A stretch of 38,824 nucleotides of DNA from Thermoplasmata archaeon (GCA_021790425.1 JAJYEA010000017.1:1-38824); one strand, 5' to 3'; shown: positions 9,829-17,867, counted from the first letter of the stretch. Program-made: numbers and translations. The notes: a model not told the origin generated them from the sequence alone.

Positions 9829-9846
9829 GGTCCGCGATCGCGGACC
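9829..9846. terminator. 18-bp perfect palindrome between convergent genes
   Basis: GGTCCGCGATCGCGGACC is its own reverse complement. It lies 7 bases after the stop of the plus-strand surface gene and 45 bases before the end of the minus-strand operon. A second small dyad, CCGGA-GT-TCCGG, follows at 9851-9862. There is no T-run, so bidirectional termination is possible but unproven. Confidence 0.4.
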
Positions 9847-9890
9847 CTACCGGAGTTCCGGAAGAACGCCCGGGCCGGTACTGGACGGCC

Positions 9891-10076
9891 CTATTCGGAG
9901 GGGTTCGCGCCCTGCCAGTCGAAGGTGACCTTCTCGGTCACGGTGCGCCGGTCCTGCGTGTGCTCGGTGTTCTTCGCCTGCCGGGCACGTGCCTCCGTCA
10001 CCAGCTGTGTCACGACCTTCTCCAGACGTTCCACCCGTCGCTCGAGCGCCGCGACCCGGTCCGCATCGTCGGTCAT
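9891..10076 (-). CDS. Small coiled-coil protein, 61 aa
   Basis: The protein starts MTDDADRVAALERRVERLEK, a clear heptad pattern (residues ~8-30), followed by a polar tail ending FDWQGANPSE. It begins 23 bases after the nadB stop and is the last gene of the minus-strand prs-nadB operon. A much longer in-frame extension through nadB exists, but it is only a shadow of nadB in another frame with Arg/Gly-rich nonsense content. I do not recognise a family. A short oligomerising partner of an enzyme in the operon is possible. Confidence 0.6.
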   Translation of the reverse strand: MTDDADRVAALERRVERLEKVVTQLVTEARARQAKNTEHTQDRRTVTEKVTFDWQGANPSE

Positions 10077-10099
10077 CCCGAGGGGAACCGGCGGGGCGG

Positions 10100-11680
10100 C
10101 TAATGACCTTTCCGCGTCAACGTATCGGCGGAGAAGGCGACGTGCACCCGCCAGGCCGCCCGCGGCTTGGGGAAGTCCGTCCGGTAGTGCCCCCCGCGGC
10201 TCTCCTCCCGGGTGAGCGCTCCCGCGGCCATCAGGAGCCCGGTCAACACCTGGTGGTCCTCCGGGGAGGGCGCGCACTCGGGTCCCACGTCGGCACACCG
10301 GACCTTCCACTCCTGCGACAGGACCGTCACCGCCGACGACAGGCCCGGGCCGTCGCGGACGATGCCCACTTTCTTCCAGAGCAGCTCGCCCAGGTCGTCG
10401 CGGGTCATCCGTTCGCGTCCTGAGGCAACCCGGGGCGCCGCGGGCCAGGTGCCGGGGACCGTGCGCAGGGCGCCCCGCGGGGGCACCCAGGGTCCGTCGG
10501 CGGCGAGGGCGCGGGCGATCCGTTCCCCGAAGACCACCCCTTCCATGAGCGAGTTGCTCGCCAGCCGGTTCGCGCCGTGGAGCCCGGTCGAGGCGACCTC
10601 GCCGCAGGCGAAGAGCCCCTCCACCGTGGTCTGGCCGTCGAGCGCCGTGGTGACCCCCCCGCCCATGAAATGGGCGACCGGGGTCACCGGAATCAGGTCC
10701 CTCTCTAGGCGGAACCCGTGCTCCTCGAGAAAGCGGTAGACGGTGGGGAAGCGCGTGCGCAGGCGGTCCTCGGCGATCGCGGTGGCGTCCAGGAAGACGG
10801 AGGTGTCTCCGGACTGGGACATCTCCCGGAAGCACGCCCGGGCGACCACGTCGCGCGGGGCGAGCTCCGCCTGGGGGTGGTACCGGGGCATGAAGCGCTC
10901 GCCCCTCTGGTTGCGGAGGAGCGCCCCCTCGCCCCGCACGGCCTCGGTGATGAGGAAGCGCGGCACCCCTTCCTTGGTGAAGACGGTGGGATGGAACTGG
11001 ATGAACTCCATATCGCGGACCTCGGCGCCGCCGAGGAGCGCGATCGCCACGCCCTCGCCGGTGGCGACTGAAGGGTTCGAGGACTCGCGGAAGAGGCGGC
11101 CCCCGCCGCCGGTCGCGAGGACCACGCGCTCGGCCTCGAGGACCTCCTCCCCCGCGCGCGTGGCGATCGTGAGCCCGACGACGTGTCCCTGCTGCCCGTG
11201 GATGCGCCGCAGCGCGGTCCCCTCCCGGACCTCGATCCCCCGCTCCCGGACCCGGGCCTGGAGCGTCGTCTCGATGTTGAGCCCGGTGGCGTCGCCGCCG
11301 GCGTGCAGGATCCGGGGCATGGAGTGGGCGGCCTCGCGACCCTGCGCGATCTCCCCCTCCACGGTGTCGAAGGGAACGCCGAGCCGGACGAGGTCCGCGA
11401 TCCGGTCCGGGGCCTCCCGGGTGAGGGCGCGGGCCGCCGCGACCTCCACGAGCCCGGCGCCCGCCCGGAGGGTGTCCCGGTAGTGCCGGGCGGGGGAGTC
11501 CCCCTTCCCGATGGCGGCCGCGATCCCGCCCTGGGCGTAGAGCGTGTTCGACTCGCGCAGCGAGGACTTCGTCAGGAGCAGGGGATGCATCCCCAGCTCG
11601 TGCGCCCGGAGGGCGACATAGAGACCGGCGATCCCGGTCCCGATGATCACCGGCCGCTCATGCCCGGACATGGTTGGCAT
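10100..11680 (-). CDS. nadB: L-aspartate oxidase
   Basis: This FAD enzyme oxidises L-aspartate to iminoaspartate, the first step of quinolinate and NAD synthesis, in the cytoplasm. It is 526 residues from the ATG at 11680; a second ATG three codons on is also possible. The dinucleotide-binding motif GTGIAG is at residues 14-19. Family motifs follow in order: QFHPT, TEAVRGEGALLRN, PRDVVARA, HFMGGGV and TGLHGANRLASNSL. These include the His and Arg residues that bind the dicarboxylate in known NadB enzymes. The helical C-terminal domain is present, so the gene looks intact. Its ATG shares one base with the TAA of the upstream acetyltransferase gene (TAATG), which indicates translational coupling. 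nadA and nadC are not in the window. Confidence 0.95.
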   Translation of the reverse strand: MPTMSGHERPVIIGTGIAGLYVALRAHELGMHPLLLTKSSLRESNTLYAQGGIAAAIGKGDSPARHYRDTLRAGAGLVEVAAARALTREAPDRIADLVRLGVPFDTVEGEIAQGREAAHSMPRILHAGGDATGLNIETTLQARVRERGIEVREGTALRRIHGQQGHVVGLTIATRAGEEVLEAERVVLATGGGGRLFRESSNPSVATGEGVAIALLGGAEVRDMEFIQFHPTVFTKEGVPRFLITEAVRGEGALLRNQRGERFMPRYHPQAELAPRDVVARACFREMSQSGDTSVFLDATAIAEDRLRTRFPTVYRFLEEHGFRLERDLIPVTPVAHFMGGGVTTALDGQTTVEGLFACGEVASTGLHGANRLASNSLMEGVVFGERIARALAADGPWVPPRGALRTVPGTWPAAPRVASGRERMTRDDLGELLWKKVGIVRDGPGLSSAVTVLSQEWKVRCADVGPECAPSPEDHQVLTGLLMAAGALTREESRGGHYRTDFPKPRAAWRVHVAFSADTLTRKGH

Positions 11681-12633
11681 TACGGGGACGGCCGCTCCCA
11701 GATAAAGATGGGCTCCCGCTGGGCGACGGTGAACCCCGCCTCCTCGTAGAGGCGGCAGGCGGACGTGTTCGCGCAGGTCACCCAGAGGCTGGCCCGCTCC
11801 ATCCCCCGGGCGAGGAGCCCGCGGAGCGCCCGCGCGAGCAGCGCGCGGCCGACCCCCTTCCGGCGGAGCTCCGGGGCCACCGCCACGTCCGCGATGAGCG
11901 CGCCGGTGGCGCCCTGCTGGAGCGAGAGGAGGAAGGCGACCGGGCGTTCCGGGTCGGCCTCCGGGGCGATGCACGGGGAGCCTTCCCGGATGAGCGGGCC
12001 GAGGTCGCCGCGGAGCATCTCCTCCATGAGGCGGAGGGCCTCCTGCGGGGTCTCGGCCACGAGCCCGCGGTCCGGGCTCTCCTCGAAGGCGCGAAAGTCG
12101 AGCTCCGCGATCGCGGGCGTCGCGAAGTCGGGCACCCATCCCAGGACGAGCCCCGCCGGGAGCACGGGAGGATCGGGCGGCGTCCGCGCGTCGAGGTCGC
12201 GGACCATGCGTTGCCGCTCGACGACGCGGAACGGGAACTCCTCCGCCGGGAACAGCGCCGCGAGCCCCTTCTCCCCTTCGCTGGACGACGCGGAGACCGT
12301 GAGATCGACCCGGCGGATCTCCGGGGTGCGCAGGGCGAGGAACGCCCGGATCAGGGCGAGCCCCTCCCTCGCGGCGGTCCCGTGCTCCGTGAGGTAGAAG
12401 TGGCCGAAGAGACGGTCGCCCCGGAGCGTCAGGAAGAGGAGCCCGCCCACCTCGCCGGTCGGAGGGGAGATGAGGCCCCCGATCCTTCCCGTCCGCAACC
12501 CCTCGTCGGTCTCCTCGACCCAATGGCCGGGGAGCGTCTCGGACTTCTCCCGGAGACGCCGGGCGAGCATCGCGAGGGGCTCGAGGAGGCTCCGGGGATA
12601 GCCCTTCGCCGGGACGGTGGCCGGGAGCTCCAC
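11680..12633 (-). CDS. GNAT-family N-acetyltransferase with an extra N-terminal domain, 317 aa
   Basis: The C-terminal ~150 residues carry the GNAT acetyl-CoA site: VAVAPELRRKGVGRALL (the RxxGxG/A loop) and then ANTSACRLYEEAGF, the classic end of the fold. The first ~165 residues are not recognised and may be a second, degenerate GNAT half or a substrate-binding domain. The start is GTG at 12633, chosen because GGAGGT lies six bases upstream (12640-12645) inside the stop region of the preceding gene. The gene sits between a coiled-coil gene and nadB with almost no spacing. The substrate cannot be told from sequence. Confidence 0.85.
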   Translation of the reverse strand: MELPATVPAKGYPRSLLEPLAMLARRLREKSETLPGHWVEETDEGLRTGRIGGLISPPTGEVGGLLFLTLRGDRLFGHFYLTEHGTAAREGLALIRAFLALRTPEIRRVDLTVSASSSEGEKGLAALFPAEEFPFRVVERQRMVRDLDARTPPDPPVLPAGLVLGWVPDFATPAIAELDFRAFEESPDRGLVAETPQEALRLMEEMLRGDLGPLIREGSPCIAPEADPERPVAFLLSLQQGATGALIADVAVAPELRRKGVGRALLARALRGLLARGMERASLWVTCANTSACRLYEEAGFTVAQREPIFIWERPSP

Positions 12634-12637
12634 GGGG

Positions 12638-12958
12638 CTACCTCCGTCGGAGGTCGCGCGCGATCATCCCTTGGAGGTCGTGGATCTTCTGGACGACCCG
12701 GGAGAGCTCCGTGGTGGTGGCGAGGATCGCACGGTACGTGTCGTGCATCTCCTCGCGCCACGGGCGGGCCAGGACCATCCGGCGCTTGAGCTCCCGGCGG
12801 ACCTTGTCGTCCAGGTCCGCGCTGGGACGGGCGGAGAGGAAGCGTTCCTCGATCGACTTCACGTGGGTCAGGTGGGATTCGAGCTCCTCCCGGAGCCGCG
12901 AGTGCTGGAGCGTCAGCTGGTGGAGCTCCTCCTCCCGCGGGTCCGGGGCTCCGACCAT
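12638..12958 (-). CDS. Coiled-coil protein, 106 aa
   Basis: The protein is almost entirely helical and charged: EEELHQLTLQHSRLREELES, then LDDKVRRELKRRM, then STTELSRVVQKIHDLQGMI-like heptads. There is no signal peptide or membrane segment. The ATG at 12958 lies one base after the prs stop, and the stop lies four bases before the next start, so it is surely co-transcribed with prs and the acetyltransferase. I do not recognise the family. It could be a scaffold or regulator of PRPP synthetase, but that is inference from position only. Confidence 0.75.
   Translation of the reverse strand: MVGAPDPREEELHQLTLQHSRLREELESHLTHVKSIEERFLSARPSADLDDKVRRELKRRMVLARPWREEMHDTYRAILATTTELSRVVQKIHDLQGMIARDLRRR
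12640..12645 (-). promoter_or_regulatory. Shine-Dalgarno GGAGGT deciding the GTG start of the acetyltransferase gene
   Basis: The minus strand reads GGAGGT-6 nt-GTG. It is one of the few clear Shine-Dalgarno sites in the window, used for an internal operon gene. Confidence 0.6.
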
Positions 12959-12959
12959 C

Positions 12960-13832
12960 CTAGCTGAAGCCCTCTCGCTTCAAGATGGAGGCGATGTCCG
13001 GGGCGACCGACCCCGTCTCCGCGGCGCTCTCGAGGGTGTCCGTCGCGAGGATGTCGTTCGTCACGGCCTTGATCCGCTCGAAGGCGTCCTTGAGGAAGAG
13101 CCCGTGCGTGCACGCCGCGACGATCTCGCGCGCCCCTTGTTTCCGCAGGAGCGTGGCCGCCTCGACCACGGTGCCCCCGGTCGAGATGACGTCGTCGACG
13201 ATCACCACGTGCTTGCCTTGGAGGTCGGGAGCTCCGTCCGGGACCACGATCTCCACGTGCTCGCTGTCGATGCGCGTCTTCTGGAGCGCGAGCCAGGGCT
13301 TCCCGAGCAGGGTCGCCATCCGCTGGGCCCGCTCGACCCCGCCCTTGTCGGGGGAGACGAGGAGGTCGACGTTGCGCCGGCGGAGGAGCCGCGCGATGGC
13401 GGGGATGCCGCTCGCCTCGTGGAGGGGCTTCGTGAAGACGGTGCGGTTGAGCGCCGAGTGGAGGTCCACGGTGACCACCAGGTCGGCGTCGATCTCGAGA
13501 CGGTGGGCCATCGCCCGGGCGGAGATGGGCTCCCCGGGGAAGAAGACCCGGTCCTGACGGGAGTAGCCGAAGTACGGGATCACGAGGGCGAGCGACTTCG
13601 CCCCCCCTTCGCGGATGGCATCCTCGAGCAGGAAGAGCTCGATCAGGTCCTCGTCCCGCTTGGTGGACTGGACGAGGACGACACGCTCGCCCTCGAACTT
13701 GCCGCCCACCCGGACGTACATCTCCCCGCCGGGGAAGCGCTTCTTGAAAGGGATCGTGAAGGGGGCGTTTCCCAGTTCGCGCGAGATGAGTTCGGCGAGG
13801 GACGTGGAGGAGCTTCCACCTATGACCAGCAC
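12960..13832 (-). CDS. prs: Ribose-phosphate pyrophosphokinase (PRPP synthetase)
   Basis: The enzyme makes PRPP from ribose 5-phosphate and ATP in the cytoplasm, feeding purine, pyrimidine, NAD, His and Trp synthesis. It is 290 residues, typical of archaeal forms that lack the longer bacterial N-terminus. Visible motifs: KRFPGGEMYVR near 31-41, the flexible-loop PYFGYSRQDRVF near 86-97, VTVDLHS near 120-126, and the PRPP-binding loop VVIVDDVISTGGT at 209-221. The start is GTG at 13832. An AT-rich GAAATAC lies ~35 bases upstream with no Shine-Dalgarno, so a leaderless or short-leader mRNA is likely. It heads the operon ending with nadB, and PRPP is also the co-substrate of quinolinate phosphoribosyltransferase. 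Confidence 0.95.
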   Translation of the reverse strand: MLVIGGSSSTSLAELISRELGNAPFTIPFKKRFPGGEMYVRVGGKFEGERVVLVQSTKRDEDLIELFLLEDAIREGGAKSLALVIPYFGYSRQDRVFFPGEPISARAMAHRLEIDADLVVTVDLHSALNRTVFTKPLHEASGIPAIARLLRRRNVDLLVSPDKGGVERAQRMATLLGKPWLALQKTRIDSEHVEIVVPDGAPDLQGKHVVIVDDVISTGGTVVEAATLLRKQGAREIVAACTHGLFLKDAFERIKAVTNDILATDTLESAAETGSVAPDIASILKREGFS

Positions 13833-14030
13833 TTTGGACGCCTCACGCCCCGGACAAGGGCAGGGTATTTCGTCTTTTGCCTAACAGCGGCCGGATCTGC
13901 GGGCGCTGCGGGAGCCGACCGTTTTGCCCGTGCCGGGGGGTGGGACGCACCCAAAGCGAACCTTCCTACCTCAGGCCGGGTGAGACGCATCGCCAACTCT
14001 CCTGCCAGCAACCGGCGAGCCTTCCGAAAG

Positions 14031-14038
14031 GAATTAAG
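14031..14038 (+). promoter_or_regulatory. TATA-like box of the Doc-family gene
   Basis: GAATTAAG is centred about 28 bases before an in-frame GTG at 14063. There is no Shine-Dalgarno, so a leaderless transcript starting at that GTG is the best reading. Confidence 0.5.
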
Positions 14039-14062
14039 TGCGGGACGAGCCTGCCTCGGTCC

Positions 14063-14938
14063 GTGGCCCCAGGCTTCCCTAGGAGAACGCCGTACGCGCT
14101 TGCCTTCAAGGGAAAGGGGCGGCCGACCGACCTCGCGAGGATGATCGAGCTTGCCAAGATGGCTTGGAGTCCGGTCTTGGACCTCCTGGGTCGGGAGGTA
14201 AAGTTGGAGGAACTCGACGGCAGGGACTACGACCTCTCAACCCGATCGCCCCTGCCAAGGAGGATGATGGCTCGTGCGATGAACTACGCGTCGGGCACCA
14301 CTCACCCTTGGCGATGGCTTTCATCTCGTGACGTCGTCCAGATCCACGATGAGATGGTCCGGACCTTCGGGGGCGACTTGGGCGTGATGGACGTAGGGAG
14401 GATCGACAGCGCGTTGGAACTCGCTTTTGAATCCCCACTACGGGGCCATGACCCTTTCCCGACACTCATCGACAAGGCCGCTTCCGTCCTGCACTCGATC
14501 TTGCTCTATCACCCGTTCGTGGATGGCCAGAAAAGAACGGGGTTGTCAGCGGCGTTCATTCTTCTCGGGGTCAATGGGTTCTATCTGTGGTCTCGAGATC
14601 CGGTAGATGAGGTCCACTTCGCGATCCATGTCGCCAAGGGAGAAATCGAGGTCCCTCAGATCTCCCGATGGATCTCGGCACGAGTGGCCCCACCCGATAT
14701 CCTGGACAACCCCGCGTTGGTGGAAGCGTTACTTCCTTACGCGGAAAAGCGCACTCAGAGGTGCAGTGCGTGCCACAGGTCCGTGAAGCTGGACCGGTTT
14801 CGGGTTCAGTGTCGAGGATGCGGTGCGACCTACGAGGTTCAGCTGAATGCTGCCCTCCTACAGCGAGGAAACCTGTTTGTGCAACCGGGGCTCAGGTTGG
14901 TACGCCGCGAACGATTCGTTCAGCGAACCTTGGGCTGA
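14063..14938 (+). CDS. Fic/Doc-family protein with C-terminal zinc ribbon, 291 aa
   Basis: The middle of the protein (from residue ~86) has Doc-like features: an LSSRDVVQIHDEM start, a GGDLGVMDVGRIDSALE segment, and the active-site motif HPFVDGQKRTG at about 150-160. The catalytic His, the acid and the Arg are present, but the usual Asn of GN(G/K)R is Gln. Known family members transfer AMP, phosphate or other nucleotide parts to proteins; Doc itself phosphorylates EF-Tu. The C-terminus holds CSAC (234-237) and CRGC (250-253), a treble-clef or ribbon type zinc site. GTG 14063 fits the TATA spacing; ATG 14141 and the upstream in-frame codons from 13877 are alternatives. Base composition is visibly less GC-rich than the neighbours, hinting at transfer. 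No upstream antitoxin gene is seen. Confidence 0.8.
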   Translation: MAPGFPRRTPYALAFKGKGRPTDLARMIELAKMAWSPVLDLLGREVKLEELDGRDYDLSTRSPLPRRMMARAMNYASGTTHPWRWLSSRDVVQIHDEMVRTFGGDLGVMDVGRIDSALELAFESPLRGHDPFPTLIDKAASVLHSILLYHPFVDGQKRTGLSAAFILLGVNGFYLWSRDPVDEVHFAIHVAKGEIEVPQISRWISARVAPPDILDNPALVEALLPYAEKRTQRCSACHRSVKLDRFRVQCRGCGATYEVQLNAALLQRGNLFVQPGLRLVRRERFVQRTLG

Positions 14939-15192
14939 CGCGTGAGTCGGCGTTGAGCAGGGCTTCTGCGCCTCCTGCCCCAGATATCGTCGTACAGCGA
15001 ATCTGCGAGCTTCAGAGCCTTGTTGGGGTCGGTCCCGGTATCTCGGACAATATCCGCCAAGCCGCCGTAGAACTCGTTCCACCCGTGATTGCCACTGCTG
15101 GCGGCCCTGTCTCGCAAGTACTTCTCGAGACCGGGACCAAACAGGAAGAGCCCCACCACGAAGCCGTTCCTCCACTCCCTTCTGGATGGCAT
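14920..15192 (-). CDS. Small unknown protein, 90 aa, convergent with the Doc-family gene
   Basis: The protein starts MPSRREWRNGFVVGLFLFG, with a short hydrophobic stretch (residues ~11-20), then a polar helical part (GGLADIVRDTG, NKALKLADSLYDDIWG) and a basic tail. Its 3' end overlaps the Doc-family gene by 19 bp on the opposite strand. Support for it being real: a TATA-like TATTTTAC (plus-strand sense) at 15219-15226 is 30 bases before its ATG, and its composition matches the low-GC doc patch rather than the rest of the window. I do not recognise the family. An antitoxin or immunity role is only a guess from location. Confidence 0.55.
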   Translation of the reverse strand: MPSRREWRNGFVVGLFLFGPGLEKYLRDRAASSGNHGWNEFYGGLADIVRDTGTDPNKALKLADSLYDDIWGRRRRSPAQRRLTRQPKVR

Positions 15193-15218
15193 GGTCAGAC
15201 CCAGAACTGCGGGCCACC

Positions 15219-15226
15219 TATTTTAC
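15219..15226 (-). promoter_or_regulatory. TATA-like box of the 90-aa gene
   Basis: GTAAAATA on the minus strand is centred ~30 bases upstream of the ATG at 15192, with no Shine-Dalgarno between them. Confidence 0.5.
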
Positions 15227-15242
15227 GTTGCGGCGTGAGAGC

Positions 15243-17231
15243 TCAGAAGGGTCCGGTTCGGATTCCGGGGGGGAGTTGCCGACGACGACGCCAGAGCAGA
15301 AGGCCCCCCACCACCGCGAGCGCGCCCGCGGCGACCAGCACGAACACGAGCTCGCCGGAGGTGTTGAGGTCCAGGAACGACGGCGAGCTTGAACCCGACG
15401 GAGGGGGCGGCGAGGGGCTCGAGACCGGACGGACCACCTCGATGGTGACGGCCGGGCTCGCCCCGAGTCTCCCGTTGCTCTCCGACACCCACCCGATGTA
15501 GGTGTAGTTCCCCGGGTGGGGCAGGGAGACCGTCAGGGGGGTGCCGATGCCCAGGGAGGTGTCGTTCGTGCCGTTGAGCGACCACGCCGCGACCTGGCAG
15601 GGGCAGGTCCCCGACGACCAGGAGAGGTTGAGCGCCACGGAGCGTCCGGCTTCGATCGTCGTGGCGTTCGCGACCAGGAGGACGACGATGGGAGCGGGGG
15701 TGTTGGCCGTCGTGCTGACCTCGACCACGACCGCCGCGCTCTCGAGCGACCGGGGCTCCGCATCCGTGACCCAGACCGCATAGGAGTAGTTCCCCGGATG
15801 CGCGAGGACCTCCGTCCAGCCCGCGCAAGCCCCGGAGGTGATGTTCGTGCCGTTCAGGCTGAGGGTACAGGCGTACGGGCCGACCCCTCCGGTGACCGAG
15901 GGGGTGAGCACCACCGGGTTTCCGGCGGAGACGTTCGTCGTGTCGGCCGCCAACCCCACGCCGAGAGGAGAGGAAGCGAAGACCCGGATGACCACCGCCG
16001 CGCTCTCGGCCGAGTGATTGGTCGCGTCGGCCGCCCAGAGCCGGTAGGTGTAGTTCCCGGCCGCGGGGAAGGAGGGGGTCAGGTTCCCGCAGGATCCCGC
16101 GGCGGTCGTGTTCGTGCCGTTCAGGTTCCAGGTGCAGGCATAGGTTCCCCATCCCCCCGAGACGGATGGGGAGAGGATGACCGATCCCCCCACCCCGACG
16201 CTCGTCCGGTTCGCGGCGAGACCTGCCTGGAGGTACGGGATGTACTCGAGGACCAGGGTGCCGTTCTCGGCGACAGGGACGTCGGGCGTGGCGTTGTGGA
16301 GCATGATGATGTGGTTGCCGTACTGGTAGCTGAACGAGCCGAACCAGTGGTTGGGGCAGGCGCTGGCCCGGGCCGGGTAGTCGCCGCCCGGCACCACGAC
16401 CGAGGTGCCGTTCGCCTGCGAGGTCCCGTTGAAGGTGAGCGGCCCGCACGACGCGGGGTCGATGAGGAAGCCCACCGTGAAGGGACCGGGGGGCGGTCCC
16501 TGGAGGCTGTAGGTGGCCGTGAGGGTCCCGTTCCCCTTGACCCACACGGTCTCCGGGTCCGCCCCGAGCTTGGGCAACTGGATCGCGCCGGTCGCGGTGA
16601 CCGTCGGCGGATAGTTGTACCCCGCGCACTTCGGCTCGGAGAGCGTGTAGTTGCCCGCGACGTAGTTCGCGGAGGAGCCATTCGCCCGGTCCAGCCCGCC
16701 GAGCTGGATGGGACCGCAGGCGGCGGGCTTGACGAAGAACCCCACGGCCGCTTCCTTGCCGCCCCAACCGGTCCATACATACCAGGCGGTCAGGGAGCCG
16801 GCCCCGGTCACGTTCACGATCGTCGAGGAGGAGGTGTTCCCGCGGGGGATGAGGATCCCCCCCGAGGCATTCCACTGGCGGAACGCGTAGTTGATGCAGA
16901 GGTTCGCGGTCACCATGTAGGTGCCGGAGGAATAGTTCCCCGTGGTGGCGTTCGCCTGCGCCGTGCCGTTGAAGCCGATCGGTCCGCAGGCCGACGGGAC
17001 GACCGCGAAGGACAGGAGGAAGGGACCCGTTGCTCCGGCGGTCGAGGGCACGGCCGCGGGAGTACCCGGGGGAGCCGAGACGACTCCCGTCGCGGGTCCG
17101 TGTCCGGTGGCGGGCAGAAGCGATCCGTGCGACGCGCCGATGCCGGGCAGCGAGGGCCACGGACCCAGGAGGAGGATGAGCACGATGGCCGTGGTCACGA
17201 CGCCGGTGGATCCCAGGGCGCGTACCCCCAT
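15243..17231 (-). CDS. Membrane-anchored surface protein with three CGP repeats and three Ig-like domains, 662 aa
   Basis: After an N-terminal hydrophobic segment (VVTTAIVLILLLGPW) come three or four repeats built around ACGPIGFNG / ACGPIQLGG / SCGPLTFNG with a second Cys in each, the same family as in the 1-5799 protein. Three Ig-like units follow, each with LSLNGTN or similar and a GNYTY strand. A Ser/Pro linker (SSPSPPPPSG) leads to a membrane helix (LVFVLVAAGALAVVGGLLLW) and a short basic end RRRRQLPPG. NxS/T sites are abundant. ATG 17231 is chosen because GATAATCC is centred ~28 bases upstream; a GTG at 17264 is the alternative and would overlap that box. Function unknown, probably surface contact or binding. 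Confidence 0.85.
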   Translation of the reverse strand: MGVRALGSTGVVTTAIVLILLLGPWPSLPGIGASHGSLLPATGHGPATGVVSAPPGTPAAVPSTAGATGPFLLSFAVVPSACGPIGFNGTAQANATTGNYSSGTYMVTANLCINYAFRQWNASGGILIPRGNTSSSTIVNVTGAGSLTAWYVWTGWGGKEAAVGFFVKPAACGPIQLGGLDRANGSSANYVAGNYTLSEPKCAGYNYPPTVTATGAIQLPKLGADPETVWVKGNGTLTATYSLQGPPPGPFTVGFLIDPASCGPLTFNGTSQANGTSVVVPGGDYPARASACPNHWFGSFSYQYGNHIIMLHNATPDVPVAENGTLVLEYIPYLQAGLAANRTSVGVGGSVILSPSVSGGWGTYACTWNLNGTNTTAAGSCGNLTPSFPAAGNYTYRLWAADATNHSAESAAVVIRVFASSPLGVGLAADTTNVSAGNPVVLTPSVTGGVGPYACTLSLNGTNITSGACAGWTEVLAHPGNYSYAVWVTDAEPRSLESAAVVVEVSTTANTPAPIVVLLVANATTIEAGRSVALNLSWSSGTCPCQVAAWSLNGTNDTSLGIGTPLTVSLPHPGNYTYIGWVSESNGRLGASPAVTIEVVRPVSSPSPPPPSGSSSPSFLDLNTSGELVFVLVAAGALAVVGGLLLWRRRRQLPPGIRTGPF

Positions 17232-17255
17232 GGCCGGGAGAGGCACCCGCGAGAG

Positions 17256-17263
17256 GATTATCA
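17256..17263 (-). promoter_or_regulatory. TATA-like box of the 662-aa surface protein
   Basis: TGATAATC on the minus strand is centred 28 bases before the ATG at 17231, favouring that codon over the GTG at 17264. Confidence 0.45.
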
Positions 17264-17312
17264 CGTTGCTGGGGGACGTCCGGCCCCTACCGGGGAACCG
17301 GCCGGCCCGCCG

Positions 17313-17795
17313 CTACGCCTTGGTCCGCGGCTCCCACCCTTCGCTCTGGGGCGGGACGAGCTCCCGGAGGAGCCCCGCACGGACCGCCTCCGGAATGGGC
17401 TTCTTCTGCCGGGAGCGGTAGTCGTAGGCGACCTGGACCGAGCGGCCGCGCATGAGCACGGTCCCCGTCGGTGCGTCCGTGAAACGGTAGAGGAGCTCCC
17501 AGCTGGACTGGCCCACGTGGGAGGGGGCGACCTCCACCAGGACCTGGTGCTGGAAGCGGACCGGGACGAGGTAGCGCGCCGCGGACTCGGCGAGGATGAA
17601 GTCGATCTGCATGGGGTCCGTGAGCCCCGACACGCGCATGTAGTGGTGGAGACGGGCCGTCTCCATCCAGGTGAAGACAACGGAGTTGTTCACGTGACCG
17701 GCGAGGTCGAGGTCCCGGAACGTGACCTCGATCCTCTCCGAAAAGGGCCATCGTCCGGCCGGGCCCTGCTCGCTCCCTTCCTTCCCGGTGTCCAT
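17313..17795 (-). CDS. Hotdog-fold acyl-CoA thioesterase (4HBT family), 160 aa
   Basis: The sequence TFRDLDLAGHVNNSVVFTWME (residues 25-45, with R27, D28, D30, H34, N36 and E45 conserved) is the 4HBT/YbgC-type signature; the Asp in this motif is catalytic in known members. The rest gives the usual hotdog strands (PVRFQHQVLVEVAPSHVG, RGRSVQVAYDYRSRQ ending in KKPIP). It should hydrolyse an acyl-CoA thioester in the cytoplasm, chain length unknown. The ATG at 17795 lies 25 bases after TTTTGA (17817-17823), which is weakly TATA-like. It stands alone between a surface protein gene and the VWA gene. Confidence 0.88.
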   Translation of the reverse strand: MDTGKEGSEQGPAGRWPFSERIEVTFRDLDLAGHVNNSVVFTWMETARLHHYMRVSGLTDPMQIDFILAESAARYLVPVRFQHQVLVEVAPSHVGQSSWELLYRFTDAPTGTVLMRGRSVQVAYDYRSRQKKPIPEAVRAGLLRELVPPQSEGWEPRTKA

Positions 17796-17867
17796 GGCCC
17801 CGGTACCCGGCCCCCGTCAAAACACTGTCGGCCCCGCGAAGCCTCCCGTCGGCGTCGGGACCGGGGC

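Noticed and set aside
14668-15501. 277-aa plus-strand frame over the end of the Doc-like gene and beyond
   Set aside because: No domain or heptad pattern, and it overlaps three better-supported genes on both strands.
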